Part shown: positions 1-8,735 of the stretch, piece after piece | How positions within the stretch are numbered: position 1 is the first letter of the stretch | Layout of the letters: the number at the start of each line of letters is the position of its first letter | NCBI GenBank assembly: GCA_038216655.1 | Contig: JBBQPZ010000017.1 | Location: 1-64,000, forward strand | From: JAFDWR01 sp038216655 | GTDB lineage: Bacteria > Armatimonadota > Fimbriimonadia > Fimbriimonadales > Fimbriimonadaceae | DNA: 64,000 nt | Reading direction: 5' to 3' | Notes under the pieces: generated by a model | What the model saw: the letters and a program-made list of their open reading frames with translations, nothing else | The model's database searches: none | What the model was told of the DNA's origin: nothing | Position numbers and translations under genes: made by a program

Positions 1-74
1 ATGCTCGCCCCCGCATCGATCTCCTGCAGAACCTTCACGATCTGCTCCTCCGAATATCGTTTCCTTGCTGCCAT
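1..74 (-). mobile_element. IS3-family transposase OrfA, 5' end (partial)
   Basis: Reading leftward from the ATG at 72-74, the minus strand encodes M-A-A-R-K-R-Y-S-E-E-Q-I-V-K-V-L-Q-E-I-D-A-G-A-S and then runs off the window edge. This is the recognisable N-terminus of IS3-type OrfA proteins, where a helix-turn-helix binds the insertion-sequence ends. Only 24 residues are visible, so intactness cannot be judged. The right end of the element should lie between about 80 and 170, where the neighbouring recombinase is cut. I did not identify a terminal inverted repeat. Confidence 0.75.
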
Positions 75-123
75 GTTCGTCTCCTATTTTGGAGCCGAAT
101 TCTATGATTCGAGGGTGGAAACT

Positions 124-423
124 TTAAGGGGAACCGGTCAAGAGGGGTTGAATCAGCTTGGGATTGCCCCACCTACCGCCAGGCTCAAGGTGACTCTCGC
201 CAAGGTATCGGATGAATTCCTTAATCTCAAGGGGACCGCAGACTTCGCGACCACAGGTTCCGAGCCACCAAGTGAACCTTGTGGTGATGTTTTGACGGAA
301 CTCGATCGTCTTCTTGCTCAGCCGTCTATATTCGCCATCCAGGACCCAGCCCTTGGCGAACCTGATGACATCGCTGGTGCGTAATTCGACACCAGAATTT
401 GGGGATTGTATTGCTCTACTCAA
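124..423 (-). pseudogene. Truncated tyrosine recombinase/integrase (N-terminal core-binding domain)
   Basis: The 99-residue product has the SAM-like core-binding domain of phage-type integrases: a RLSKKTIEFR segment near residue 33, a TWWLG segment, then FIRYLGESH and the GRWGNPKL signature near residue 85. Family members continue for about 200 more residues with the R-H-R-Y catalytic domain. Here the frame stops a dozen residues after GRWGNPKL, close to the IS3 orfA fragment, so the gene was probably cut by insertion. It sits about 70 bp from an interrupted tRNA-Val, a usual target of such enzymes. The domain call is fairly sure; that the insertion sequence caused the truncation is inference. 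Confidence 0.65.
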
Positions 424-489
424 GTGATTTCTCCTTAGCTGGAGAAGGACATCAAGCCCAAGAATGAGTAGATTCGAGCCTGGGGATTA

Positions 490-560
490 GCGGAACCACT
501 ACAGGCAGCCTCTGGCTGCCGAAGTGTCATTGTAGTGCTCTACCACTGAGCTAACCGCCC
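490..560 (-). pseudogene. tRNA-Val(GAC), 5' part with interrupted anticodon loop
   Basis: The minus strand from 560 shows acceptor strand GGGCGGT, D-arm GCTC-AGTGGTA-GAGC, anticodon stem CTACA and a 7-nt loop ATGACAC with anticodon GAC (T33 and A37 present). The 3' stem strand TGTAG is displaced by 20 nt (504-523), and 17 of these form the hairpin GGCAGCC-AGA-GGCTGCC. After TGTAG no good T-arm follows, although a CTCGAAT lies at 472-478, and no ACCGCCC strand matching the acceptor appears in the next 100 nt. It is therefore probably non-functional. The break in the anticodon loop next to an integrase gene fits an integration site. A group I intron is less likely because no 3' exon is seen. 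Confidence 0.55.
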
Positions 561-625
561 GAGTCAGGTTCAGATTATGGCGCGGCGGGGGCGGTCAGGT
601 CAAGCGGGGCGGCTAAACTGGCATC

Positions 626-1690
626 GTGGGATGGGTCATTGTCGGCGTTTATGGGCTGTTTGCCTTCGTCGCGACGCTGAACCTCCTCCTGATGCGACGG
701 CCCAAGCCGGGCGACGGGCCCGAGATCTGCGTTCTCATCCCCGCCCGAGACGAGGCCGAGAACCTCAAGCGCCTCCTCCCCGCCCTTCGCGATCAAGGCG
801 GCCCCGAACTCCGGATCTACGTCTTCGACGACGAGTCGACCGACAGCACAGGGCAGATCGCCCGTGACCTCGGTGCCACCGTGATCTCCCCCAGCGAGCC
901 ACTCCCCAAGGGCTGGACCGGCAAGAACCGCGCGTGCGATGCCCTCGCCCGGGCCGCCGCCGAAGACTCCCCCGCCGACTGGTGGCTCTTCCTCGACGCC
1001 GACGTCACCCCGAAACCCGGGTTCCTCCAAGCGATGCGGAAGCTCGCCAAGGATGCGGGCAAGACTGGGATGATCACCGGCTTCCCTCAAATGCTCCCTG
1101 GCCGCGGAGTGGAGCCGCTTTTCCTCGGCTGGGTCGGCTGGATCCTCCTCGCGACCAACCCGTTCGGCCTCGTCTCCCGCACCGGCAGGGGTCACAACCG
1201 ATTTAAGAACGGGCAGATCCACCTCTGGCGTGCGACCGTCTACACCCGGCTCTGGCCGAACGAGCGGGTCAAGGACAAGATCATGGAGGACGTCGTGATC
1301 GGCCGTCTCCTCGCCAAGGAGCAGATACCGGTTGACGTCGTCAACCTCAGCGGGGTACTCGCGGTGAAGATGTACGACAACTGGCGCGAGACCCTGGACG
1401 GGATGAGCAAGAACTCGTTCGAGATCACCGGTTCCGCCGCTGGCTCGGTGACCCTCTCATTCCTCTTCTTCGTCGTGAGTTTCGGGTGGCTCGGGGCAGG
1501 TCCGCAATGGCCCTGGGCACTCGGGCTGTTCGTCGGGAGCGGCGTCGCGATGGTGGCCACGGTCCGCGCGGCGGTCTGGCCAATCCTGCTCATGCCGATC
1601 TTGACCGCAATCGGGGGCGTGACCGTCTTGCGGTCGCTGGCCTGGAAGCTGAAGGGGCAGACCCGCTGGAAAGGGCGGATCTACCCATAG
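626..1690 (+). CDS. Membrane-associated family 2 glycosyltransferase
   Basis: The 354-residue protein starts at GTG. An N-terminal membrane helix (residues 2-23) is followed by a GT-A fold: PARDEA near 39-44, FDDES near 67-71, the metal-binding D-A-D at 124-126 and an MEDVVIGRLL segment near 222 that supplies the catalytic acidic residue. The C-terminal third (about 258-335) has two or three hydrophobic helices. This layout resembles CrtQ/HpnB-type enzymes that glycosylate carotenoid or hopanoid lipids. The glycosyltransferase family is clear from the motifs, but the acceptor is a guess. It stands alone, with a palindromic repeat just downstream. Confidence 0.85.
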   Translation: MGWVIVGVYGLFAFVATLNLLLMRRPKPGDGPEICVLIPARDEAENLKRLLPALRDQGGPELRIYVFDDESTDSTGQIARDLGATVISPSEPLPKGWTGKNRACDALARAAAEDSPADWWLFLDADVTPKPGFLQAMRKLAKDAGKTGMITGFPQMLPGRGVEPLFLGWVGWILLATNPFGLVSRTGRGHNRFKNGQIHLWRATVYTRLWPNERVKDKIMEDVVIGRLLAKEQIPVDVVNLSGVLAVKMYDNWRETLDGMSKNSFEITGSAAGSVTLSFLFFVVSFGWLGAGPQWPWALGLFVGSGVAMVATVRAAVWPILLMPILTAIGGVTVLRSLAWKLKGQTRWKGRIYP

Positions 1691-1693
1691 ACC

Positions 1694-1852
1694 CGTCATT
1701 CTGAGCGGAGAAAGCGAGCCAAGGCGAGGCTTGCGCAGTCGAAGAATCTCGGATCCCAACGACCCGATTCCAATTGAACTCCCGGGGAACCGGGATGTTT
1801 CGACTGCAGACCCTCGCTAAGGCTCGGTCTTCCGCTCAACATGACGGCAATG
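1694..1852. repeat. Long imperfect palindrome (CATTCTGAGC...GCTCAACATGACG)
   Basis: The gap between the glycosyltransferase and the next gene is almost filled by a near-palindrome. Its left arm has GTCATTCTGAGCGGAG and a TTGCGCAGTCGAAGAATCTC segment; its right arm has TTTCGACTGCAGACC and TTCCGCTCAACATGACG. A related stretch beginning GTCATTCCGACCGGAG lies at about 11463-11540, so this is a dispersed intergenic repeat and not only a terminator. It lies between convergent genes and may also end transcription. Confidence 0.6.
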
Positions 1853-1854
1853 GC

Positions 1855-2160
1855 TTAGTGCTCGTCGTGTGAGTCTTCGGCGTGAACCAATTCGGCCTTC
1901 TTGGCTCGAGCCCGAATGACGAGAAGCGTCCCGCTGATCACCGCACCGAGGAAGAAGCAGATCACCGAACCTTCAATGCTGTAGTGCGCCCGACCCGGGA
2001 AATTCAGGTCGTTGTTGTAGGGCGTCATGATCGGGCCGAGCATGAATCCGCCCGCCGCAAGCAGTACGCAGAACCACGCGGCTCCGCCGTAGGCGAGGAG
2101 CTCGGTCCATCGCTCTTCCATCGTCAGATTCGGAAACAGTTTCTCGATCAACGCTTGCAT
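1855..2160 (-). CDS. Small two-helix membrane protein of unknown function
   Basis: The 101-residue product begins MQALIEKLF and has two hydrophobic segments, about residues 23-46 (ending GGFMLGPIMTP) and 65-86 (ICFFLGAVISGTLLVI). A basic then acidic, His-containing tail follows (RARAKKAELVHAEDSHDEH). The ATG at 2160 is chosen because the frame upstream overlaps the dioxygenase gene and looks non-coding. It lies 31 bp downstream of the PhyH gene on the same strand and may be co-transcribed. I do not recognise the family. Confidence 0.6.
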   Translation of the reverse strand: MQALIEKLFPNLTMEERWTELLAYGGAAWFCVLLAAGGFMLGPIMTPYNNDLNFPGRAHYSIEGSVICFFLGAVISGTLLVIRARAKKAELVHAEDSHDEH

Positions 2161-2191
2161 TGCGGTTCCTAATCTACCCTCTCGCGAAAAA

Positions 2192-3010
2192 TTAGTGAGC
2201 GGCCAACGCGCCGTCGATCGTGTCTCCCAACGAGATCGTGCCGTCCTCGTGCAAAGTTCCGCACTTTCCGCCCCCCGAAGAAACCTCGATCTCCACCTGC
2301 GATCCATCGAATCGATACACCGGGAAGTAATACTTGGCCACTTGCTGGGCTTCGGCAACAATGTAGTGTCCGATCAGACTCCGCCGGAAGCGGGTCGCGG
2401 ACCGATTCGGACCCGAACCATGGATTAACTCCCCATTGAAGAACAGCACGTCTCCTGCCTTGAGGTGCACGGGAACCGGAGTCAACCCGGGCGGTACCGG
2501 CACCGTCTCCGTCGTGAAGCTGACCGCCGTGTCGCTCTTGACTGGGCAGAGAATCGGCAGATTTTGGCTCCCCGGAACGACCTGCAGGCACCCATTCTCG
2601 TCGTCGCAATCGTCGAGCGCCAGCCATGCCGCGATACATGTCCCGGGCTGGACCTCGAGATAACGCTGATCCTGATGCAGGGCCTGGCCTCGCGCTCCGG
2701 GAGGCTTGAAATAGACCATCGTCTGGACTCCGAATGGCTCCGCGCCCAGCATTTCCTCGAACGCCGACCGGAGGCGCGCATCGAGCATGAAGCGCATGCT
2801 GAGCTCATCCCCGCGGTGGGGCTGCAACAGGCGGGGATAACGCTTGAGTGGCTCCTCGGCCGCAAGGTCAACGCCGCCCTCGGCCCATCCGTCGCCACCT
2901 CGGAGGCGCATCGCCTCGTAGTGCGCGGTGAACTCCGCGACCTCGGCAGAGGAGAAGAGACCACGTGCGACGGCGTAGCCTTCGGTCTGAAATTCTTGGC
3001 CCAAGGACAT
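2192..3010 (-). CDS. Phytanoyl-CoA dioxygenase (PhyH) family protein
   Basis: This 272-residue protein is a probable Fe(II)/2-oxoglutarate oxygenase. The iron-binding facial triad is visible as H112-x-D114 (ALHQDQRYLE) and the distal His197 (FNGELIHGSGPN), followed by R203 or R207 as the likely 2-oxoglutarate anchor. The acidic stretch LDDCDDENGCLQVVPGSQ before the distal His is typical of PhyH enzymes. The length is normal for the family. Substrates range from lipids to secondary metabolites and none can be assigned here. The downstream neighbour is a small membrane protein. Confidence 0.85.
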   Translation of the reverse strand: MSLGQEFQTEGYAVARGLFSSAEVAEFTAHYEAMRLRGGDGWAEGGVDLAAEEPLKRYPRLLQPHRGDELSMRFMLDARLRSAFEEMLGAEPFGVQTMVYFKPPGARGQALHQDQRYLEVQPGTCIAAWLALDDCDDENGCLQVVPGSQNLPILCPVKSDTAVSFTTETVPVPPGLTPVPVHLKAGDVLFFNGELIHGSGPNRSATRFRRSLIGHYIVAEAQQVAKYYFPVYRFDGSQVEIEVSSGGGKCGTLHEDGTISLGDTIDGALAAH

Positions 3011-3297
3011 CAGATTTATTGTCGCCCAATTCTATCGCAGACCCGAACCTCGTCTCCGCGAAAGTCGTATAAATAGGTGTTCGACCTGAATTATTGGTGT
3101 CGGACATAGTTGACCCATCGAAGGACGTCGGATTCGATCCGGCGCCACTCGGAGGCGGGACGACCGCCAAGGAGATAGCGTTATGGTAGGCCTCAGACAA
3201 CCTCGGTGGTCCGGAAGTATTTTTGTAGCGGAGAAGAAGAACGGCGATCGCGTCCTTTAACTCCGGTCCGGAAAATCCGGCCAAGTAGTCAACAACC
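3011..3297. other. Gap between PhyH and gpsA genes without a recognisable gene
   Basis: No reading frame here resembles a protein. A T-loop-like ATCGAAT (minus strand) appears near 3135, but its flanks do not form a T-arm and no tRNA can be folded. The gap should contain the promoter of the PhyH gene, reading leftward, but I see no convincing -35/-10 pair. Confidence 0.4.
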
Positions 3298-3327
3298 AAG
3301 CGGGTTCCGAGCAATCGGAGCCCGCTT
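3298..3327 (-). terminator. Strong hairpin downstream of gpsA
   Basis: AAGCGGG-TTCCGA, a GCAA loop and TCGGAG-CCCGCTT form a 13-bp stem with one mismatch, 88 bp past the gpsA stop. The T-tract on the minus strand is weak, so termination is likely but not certain. Confidence 0.55.
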
Positions 3328-3414
3328 TGCTTTGTGAATCGGGAGCCGCAGTCGCTGGAAAGAAGGTCTGACTCTCTTCCTTCGATTCACCATTCTCTAC
3401 TCACGATCCATGAT

Positions 3415-4398
3415 TCACAAGAAGTCGTCCATTTTGACCATGCGGTCCATCAGCATTGCGACGGCCTGCTTGGGCCCGATTTTCGCCTTCAGGACGCCTT
3501 CGACGGCCGCGAAAACCGGCATCTCGACGCCGCTCCGTCGCGCCAGTCCCGCGACGGCTTCGCTGGTCGGGACGCCTTCCGCGACCTGGCCGAGTTCGTG
3601 AATCGCATCCGTGAGCAAAGCTCCCTGCCCAAGGGCGCGACCCAGACGGTAGTTGCGAGAGAGTTGACTGCTCGCTGTGGCGAACAGGTCCCCGACCCCC
3701 GCGGGGCCAAGGAAGGTCTCCGCCCGCGCCCCTAGGGCTGCCCCCAGCCGCGCCATCTCCATCAATCCGCGGCTTAGAAACGCACCCTTCGTGTTGTCGC
3801 CGAACCCGAGTCCGTCCGACATCCCCGCCCCGATCGCCAGAACGTTCTTCAGCGCACCGGCCAACTCCACGCCGACTACGTCGTCCGAGATGGACACCCG
3901 GAAATAGGGTCCGTTGAACGTGTCTCGGACCAGCGACGCCGTCTCGCGGTCTTCACAAGCGGCGATTGCGACGGTGGGAATGCCCCGGGCGATCTCGACC
4001 GCCAAGTTCGGTCCGCTGATCGCCGAGACCGTCGCCTCGGGTAGCCGGTCGCTTACGACCTCGGACAACCGGCGGCCAGTTCCCATCTCAAGACCCTTCG
4101 AAGCCACTACGACGAGCGGGTGCGAGCCAACCAAGTACTTCAAAATGCCGGCCACTGCGCCGGAGGGAACGGCGATGACGACCATGTCCGATTCGGCGGG
4201 AGCTTCCAAGAGCAGCGCGAACGACGCCGGTTCGGGAACGACGAACCCGGGCAGGTAATGGAGGTTCTCGCGGGTGGCGCGAAGCAAGTAGATCTCTTCC
4301 TCGTCGCGCCCAAGCATCGTCACCTCGTGCCCGTTGCGGGCAAGCAGGATGGTCAGCGCGGTGCCCCAGCTTCCCGAACCAAAAACGACGACTCGCAT
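3415..4398 (-). CDS. gpsA: Glycerol-3-phosphate dehydrogenase [NAD(P)+]
   Basis: This enzyme reduces dihydroxyacetone phosphate to sn-glycerol 3-phosphate, the backbone of phospholipids, in the cytoplasm. The product is 327 residues from MRVVVFGSGSWGTAL, whose GSGSWG is the Rossmann dinucleotide loop. Other family signatures are VVVASKGLE, SGPNLAVEIARG, the catalytic-lysine region ELAGALKNVLAIGAG, and SRNYRLGRALG near the substrate site. The start at 4398 is preferred because the extra eight upstream residues are not conserved in the family. The gene is transcribed alone, with a terminator-like hairpin downstream. Confidence 0.95.
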   Translation of the reverse strand: MRVVVFGSGSWGTALTILLARNGHEVTMLGRDEEEIYLLRATRENLHYLPGFVVPEPASFALLLEAPAESDMVVIAVPSGAVAGILKYLVGSHPLVVVASKGLEMGTGRRLSEVVSDRLPEATVSAISGPNLAVEIARGIPTVAIAACEDRETASLVRDTFNGPYFRVSISDDVVGVELAGALKNVLAIGAGMSDGLGFGDNTKGAFLSRGLMEMARLGAALGARAETFLGPAGVGDLFATASSQLSRNYRLGRALGQGALLTDAIHELGQVAEGVPTSEAVAGLARRSGVEMPVFAAVEGVLKAKIGPKQAVAMLMDRMVKMDDFL

Positions 4399-4679
4399 GG
4401 ATGGCAAGTTTAGCGCACTCAAAGGAGAGGGGGGCCGCCATCGGCACGGCCCCGGGGTTGAGGGTGGGGAAAAGACTTTAGCCCGTCAGGAAATCCCTCT
4501 GCGCATATATCGTCGCGAGCGACCACACTTGTGACGGGGTTTTGGAAACTGTCCGCAATCAGCGCAAGAATCACTATGACCGAGGCCACTATGTCACGCA
4601 GATGGTATACAATTATAGTCCTAGCGAATTTAGTGCCCTTACAAAGAACTAATAGTACAATGAACGTCTTCTACACGCC

Positions 4680-6644
4680 ATGAACGTCGCCGCGCCTGAA
4701 ACGACCCAAGTCTCCCGAGACGAATTGAACCGTTCTCTGCGCGAACGCTTTGGGTTCGAGGAGTTCCGAGAGGGCCAAACCCCGGTAATCGAGGCATTGG
4801 TTGCGGGACGGTCGGCACTCGCCGTCTTCCCCACCGGCGCGGGCAAGTCCCTTTGCTACCAACTGCCCGCGGTGCATCTTGAGGGCACCACCCTCGTCGT
4901 TTCCCCTTTGATCGCTTTGATGAAGGACCAGGTTGACTTCCTGCGACGGCAAGGTATCCCGGCTGCGAAGCTCGATTCCACTCTTTCCGCAGCCGAAGTC
5001 GTCGAGGTCACGCGTGGCATGCGAGAAGGAACCCTCAAACTCGTCTATGTCGCCCCCGAGCGATTCACCAACGAGCGATTCCTCGCCGAACTCAAACGCA
5101 CCAAGGTCGCCCTCTTTGCGATCGACGAAGCCCACTGCATCTCCGAATGGGGCCACAACTTCCGGCCCGACTACCTGAAGCTCGCCCAGATCGCCCGAGA
5201 CATCAAGGCGGAGCGAGTGCTCGCCTTAACCGCGACCGCCACGCCCAGCGTAGTCGCGGATATTCGCGAAGCGTTCGACATCGCTGAGGCCGACGCGGTC
5301 GTCACCGGCTTCTACCGTCCAAACCTCGAAATCCAGGTCACCCCCGTGACGGCGGACACACGCATTGGGGTCCTCGTCGACCGCCTGAAGCAAAACCCGC
5401 CCGGCGCAACGATCGTCTACGTCACCCTCCAGAAGACCGCCGAGATCGTTGCCGACCACCTCGCCGCCGAAGGGCTACCCGCCCGCGCATACCACGCCGG
5501 CATGGAGTCGGAAGTGCGGTCCGAGATCCAGGACTGGTGGATGGGGCACAAGCACGGAATCGTCGTCGCGACGATCGCATTCGGGATGGGGATCGACAAG
5601 CAGGCCGTTCGATACGTCTACCACTACAACCTCCCCAAGAGTCTGGAAAGCTACTCCCAAGAGATCGGCCGCGCCGGGCGCGATGGGCTGCCGTCCGTCG
5701 TCGAGGTGCTCGCCTGCCGCGACGACATCCCCGCCCTGGAGAACTTCGCCTACGGCGACACCCCCACCCGAGCCAGCCTTGTCTCGTTAGTCGCGGACTT
5801 GCTTGACGGCCGAACCGAATTGGTTTTGAATCTCCACGACCTCGCTGGCAAACACGACCTGAGGCCGCTCGTCCTCCGCACCGCCCTCGCCTACATCGAA
5901 CTCAAGGGAATCTTCCGCCAGGGCACTCCGGTGTACACCGGATACGAATTTCGCCCCCTCACCCCCCCCGAAGCCGCGATCGGAGCCTTCCAAGGCGAGC
6001 CCGGTCTGCTCGTCAAGAACCTCTTCGCCATCGCAAAGCGCGGCCGGATCTGGCTGAGCCTCAACCCCGAAGAGGCGGGCCTGAAACTGGGACAGGAGCG
6101 CAAACGGATCGTGCGAGCCCTCGAAGTCCTGAGCGACCAGGGTCACATCGAATTGCGATCCTCCGACGTCCGCACGCCGTTTACCGTCCTTGAGCCGGGC
6201 ACGAGCAAGACTGAATTGGTCGACGACCTCGCTCAGAGATTTGACCACCGTGAGCGCCAGGAACTCAAGCGCCTCGGCCAAGTCACTGAGCTCATCGAAG
6301 CCGACCAATGTCAGGTGAACGCCCTCGCCGCCTACTTCGGCGAAAACCGCGCCGAGCCGTGTGGCCACTGCAGCTACTGCCAAACCGGGCATGCCCAGCC
6401 AATGCCGCCCTCAAGAGCCGCCGAGATCACCGCCGATTGGAACGAGATCGCTCCTCTGATCGAGCGATTGCCCGAGAACATGTGCGCGCCAAGAATGCTC
6501 GCCCGGGTGCTCTGTGGCCTGTCCAGCCCCGCGCTCACGCGAGCCAAGCTCGGACGGGACCGATACTTCGGAGCGTTGGAAGCCCATCCATACAGCCAAG
6601 TGGTGACCTGGTGTGAGCAGCACTGGCCATCAGGTCGCGGATAG
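4680..6644 (+). CDS. recQ: ATP-dependent DNA helicase RecQ
   Basis: This 3'-to-5' superfamily 2 helicase acts in recombinational repair. The 654 residues show motif 0 FREGQ (29-33), Walker A PTGAGKS (51-57), the DEAH box (149-152) with HCISEWGHNFRPDY, ALTATATP, and motif VI QEIGRAGRDG. Zinc-binding cysteines of the RecQ C-terminal domain fall near 543 and 560-567 (CGHCSYC). The winged-helix region follows, but a clear HRDC domain is not evident. Its last 15 bases overlap the 3' end of ppk1 on the other strand. A TATACAAT at 4606-4613 may be its -10 region. Confidence 0.95.
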   Translation: MNVAAPETTQVSRDELNRSLRERFGFEEFREGQTPVIEALVAGRSALAVFPTGAGKSLCYQLPAVHLEGTTLVVSPLIALMKDQVDFLRRQGIPAAKLDSTLSAAEVVEVTRGMREGTLKLVYVAPERFTNERFLAELKRTKVALFAIDEAHCISEWGHNFRPDYLKLAQIARDIKAERVLALTATATPSVVADIREAFDIAEADAVVTGFYRPNLEIQVTPVTADTRIGVLVDRLKQNPPGATIVYVTLQKTAEIVADHLAAEGLPARAYHAGMESEVRSEIQDWWMGHKHGIVVATIAFGMGIDKQAVRYVYHYNLPKSLESYSQEIGRAGRDGLPSVVEVLACRDDIPALENFAYGDTPTRASLVSLVADLLDGRTELVLNLHDLAGKHDLRPLVLRTALAYIELKGIFRQGTPVYTGYEFRPLTPPEAAIGAFQGEPGLLVKNLFAIAKRGRIWLSLNPEEAGLKLGQERKRIVRALEVLSDQGHIELRSSDVRTPFTVLEPGTSKTELVDDLAQRFDHRERQELKRLGQVTELIEADQCQVNALAAYFGENRAEPCGHCSYCQTGHAQPMPPSRAAEITADWNEIAPLIERLPENMCAPRMLARVLCGLSSPALTRAKLGRDRYFGALEAHPYSQVVTWCEQHWPSGRG

Positions 6645-8735
6645 CGGCTTGCTGAGCATCATCCGCGTCGAACTATTGGCGCAGAACCACTCCTGGGAGT
6701 CGAACGCCTTCTCCCCCTTCGCTCGCTTGATGCGCGTGTACTCGCCGTCCACACCCAACACCCAAGCTCGCTCATTGTCGCGGAGACAAACGTCGAGAAC
6801 GCTCTCCCGAAGGTGCTTCACCAACTTCGGATTCTCAACCGGACAAAGCACCTCGATCCGGCGATCCAGATTCCGCCGCATCAAATCGGCGCTCCCGATC
6901 AGTGCCTCCGGCTTGCCACCGTTCGCGAAGTAATAAACGCGCGAATGCTCTAGGAACCGCCCCACGATGCTCACGACCCGGATGTTCGAACTCATCTTCG
7001 CCACGCCCGGTCGAAGGCAGCAGACGCCCCGCACCAGCAGATCAACCTTCACCCCCGCGTTGCTCGCTTCGTAAAGGGCCTCGATCGCCTCGGGATCGAC
7101 AAGCGCATTGACCTTGAAGATGATCCGCCCGTTGCCGGTCTTCTTGTGAGCGTCGATCTCCCGATGAATCCGCGCCAGCATTCCCTCGCGGAGGTTCACC
7201 GGCGCGACCAGGAGCTTGCGATACTCGGTCTGCCGACTGAAGCCGGTGAGGTAGTTGAATAACTCAGAAATGTCCTGCGTGATCTCCGGATCGCAGGTGA
7301 ATAATCCTAGATCTGTATAAAGTCGAGCCGTCGCGGGGTTGTAGTTTCCTGTGCCCACATGAGCATACGTGTGCATGCCGTTTGGCTCCCGACGAACGAC
7401 CAAACACAGCTTGCAGTGGGTCTTCATCTCCGCGAACCCGTAGGTAACATGCACGCCGGCGCGTTCCAACGTCCGCGCCCAGACCAGGTTGTTGCTCTCG
7501 TCGAAACGCGCCTTCAACTCAACCAGCGCGGCGACCTGCTTGTCCTGCTCCGCGGCCTCCAGCAACGCTTCGACGATCGGCGACTCCCGCCCCACGCGGT
7601 ACAAGGTCTGCTTGATCCCAATCACTTCGGGATCCCGGTGCGCCGATGAGACAAACTCCTCTACCGACCGGAAGCTGTCGTACGGGTGGTGGACGAGCAC
7701 GTCTTGCGTCTTGACCGTGTCGAAGATGTTCTTCGACGTCGCAATCTGCTCGGCCAAATAGGGATAGTGCGGCGCCAACCGGAGGTTCGGGCGATCGACC
7801 TTCGCGATCTCCATGAACACTTCCATCGACAGTATCCCGTCCACGATCATCACGTCCTCGGGGTCGAGTTCGTGCATCGTCATCAGCATCTTCCGAACCG
7901 GATCGGGCATCGCTCGATCGGTCTGTAGCAGGACCGGTGCGCCAAAGCGACGCAGCCGCAAAGTCTCCTCGATCGAGGCAATCAAGTCCGCCGCCTCGAG
8001 TTCGCGGATCTCAACGTCTGCATCCCGCATCACCCGGAACAGGTAGGAACCCAAAACCGAGACGCCAGGGAAGAGCGTGTCAAGGTTGTGCGCGATGATC
8101 TCTTCGAGCAGCACGAACTCGTTCTTCCGCCGCGGCACCTGTACCGCCCGCGGAATGCTGTTGGGCACCTTGACCCGCGCCAACCTCGCCTCGGACTTCC
8201 CGTCGCTCAACTCCACCGCCAGATTCAGGGACCGGTTCGAGATGAACGGAACGCTCGGTGCTGGATGCATGATCAGCGGTGTGCACAGGGGGAAAACCTC
8301 CCGTGCGAAGTAGCCATCGAGATCCGCCCTTTGCTTGGGTGAGAGCTCGCTATACGTCCGGATCACGACGCCGTGCCGCGCCAGCGCTGGGCGGATCGTC
8401 TCCTCGAATAGCTTCCCTGCCCGCTGGCGCAAGGGGAAAGCGTTTTTGCTGATGATCTGAAGCTGCTCGTTCGGAGTCAATCCGTCCGGCGATTGCTCCA
8501 AAACCCCGCTCTCGAACTGCTCGATCAGCCCGGAAACCCGGACCATGTAGAACTCGTCCAGATTCGACTCGAAAATCGCCAGGAACTTGAGCCGCTCCAA
8601 CAGGGGGTTCGCATCCGATGCCGCTTCTTCAAGCACCCGCCGGTTGAACTGCAGCCAGCTCAACTCACGGTTGAGGTAGCGCGGATGCCCCAGCCCCCCC
8701 TCGACGGTCTCCAAACTTGGCTTCACACTGGGCAC
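6630..8735 (-). CDS. ppk1: Polyphosphate kinase 1
   Basis: PPK1 reversibly transfers the ATP gamma-phosphate to inorganic polyphosphate. The 701-residue protein has the N-terminal LNRELSWLQFNRRVLEEA motif, a PHYPY segment, DPEVIGIKQTLYRVG, and the autophosphorylated His region YAHVGTGNYNPATA near residue 460. The second conserved His lies in RFLEHSRVYYF, and GSADLMRRNLDRRIEV follows near the C-terminus. Length and motif order match the family. Its 5' end overlaps the ppx gene by 13 bp, implying one transcript and translational coupling. Confidence 0.95.
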   Translation of the reverse strand: MPSVKPSLETVEGGLGHPRYLNRELSWLQFNRRVLEEAASDANPLLERLKFLAIFESNLDEFYMVRVSGLIEQFESGVLEQSPDGLTPNEQLQIISKNAFPLRQRAGKLFEETIRPALARHGVVIRTYSELSPKQRADLDGYFAREVFPLCTPLIMHPAPSVPFISNRSLNLAVELSDGKSEARLARVKVPNSIPRAVQVPRRKNEFVLLEEIIAHNLDTLFPGVSVLGSYLFRVMRDADVEIRELEAADLIASIEETLRLRRFGAPVLLQTDRAMPDPVRKMLMTMHELDPEDVMIVDGILSMEVFMEIAKVDRPNLRLAPHYPYLAEQIATSKNIFDTVKTQDVLVHHPYDSFRSVEEFVSSAHRDPEVIGIKQTLYRVGRESPIVEALLEAAEQDKQVAALVELKARFDESNNLVWARTLERAGVHVTYGFAEMKTHCKLCLVVRREPNGMHTYAHVGTGNYNPATARLYTDLGLFTCDPEITQDISELFNYLTGFSRQTEYRKLLVAPVNLREGMLARIHREIDAHKKTGNGRIIFKVNALVDPEAIEALYEASNAGVKVDLLVRGVCCLRPGVAKMSSNIRVVSIVGRFLEHSRVYYFANGGKPEALIGSADLMRRNLDRRIEVLCPVENPKLVKHLRESVLDVCLRDNERAWVLGVDGEYTRIKRAKGEKAFDSQEWFCANSSTRMMLSKPLSAT

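Noticed and set aside
3120..3160. T-arm-like GGATTCGATCC near the PhyH gene
   Set aside because: The flanking bases give no D-arm, anticodon arm or acceptor stem.
2868..3314. A 148-codon minus-strand frame covering the PhyH 5' region
   Set aside because: It overlaps the well-supported PhyH start in another frame, and its upstream part resembles no protein.
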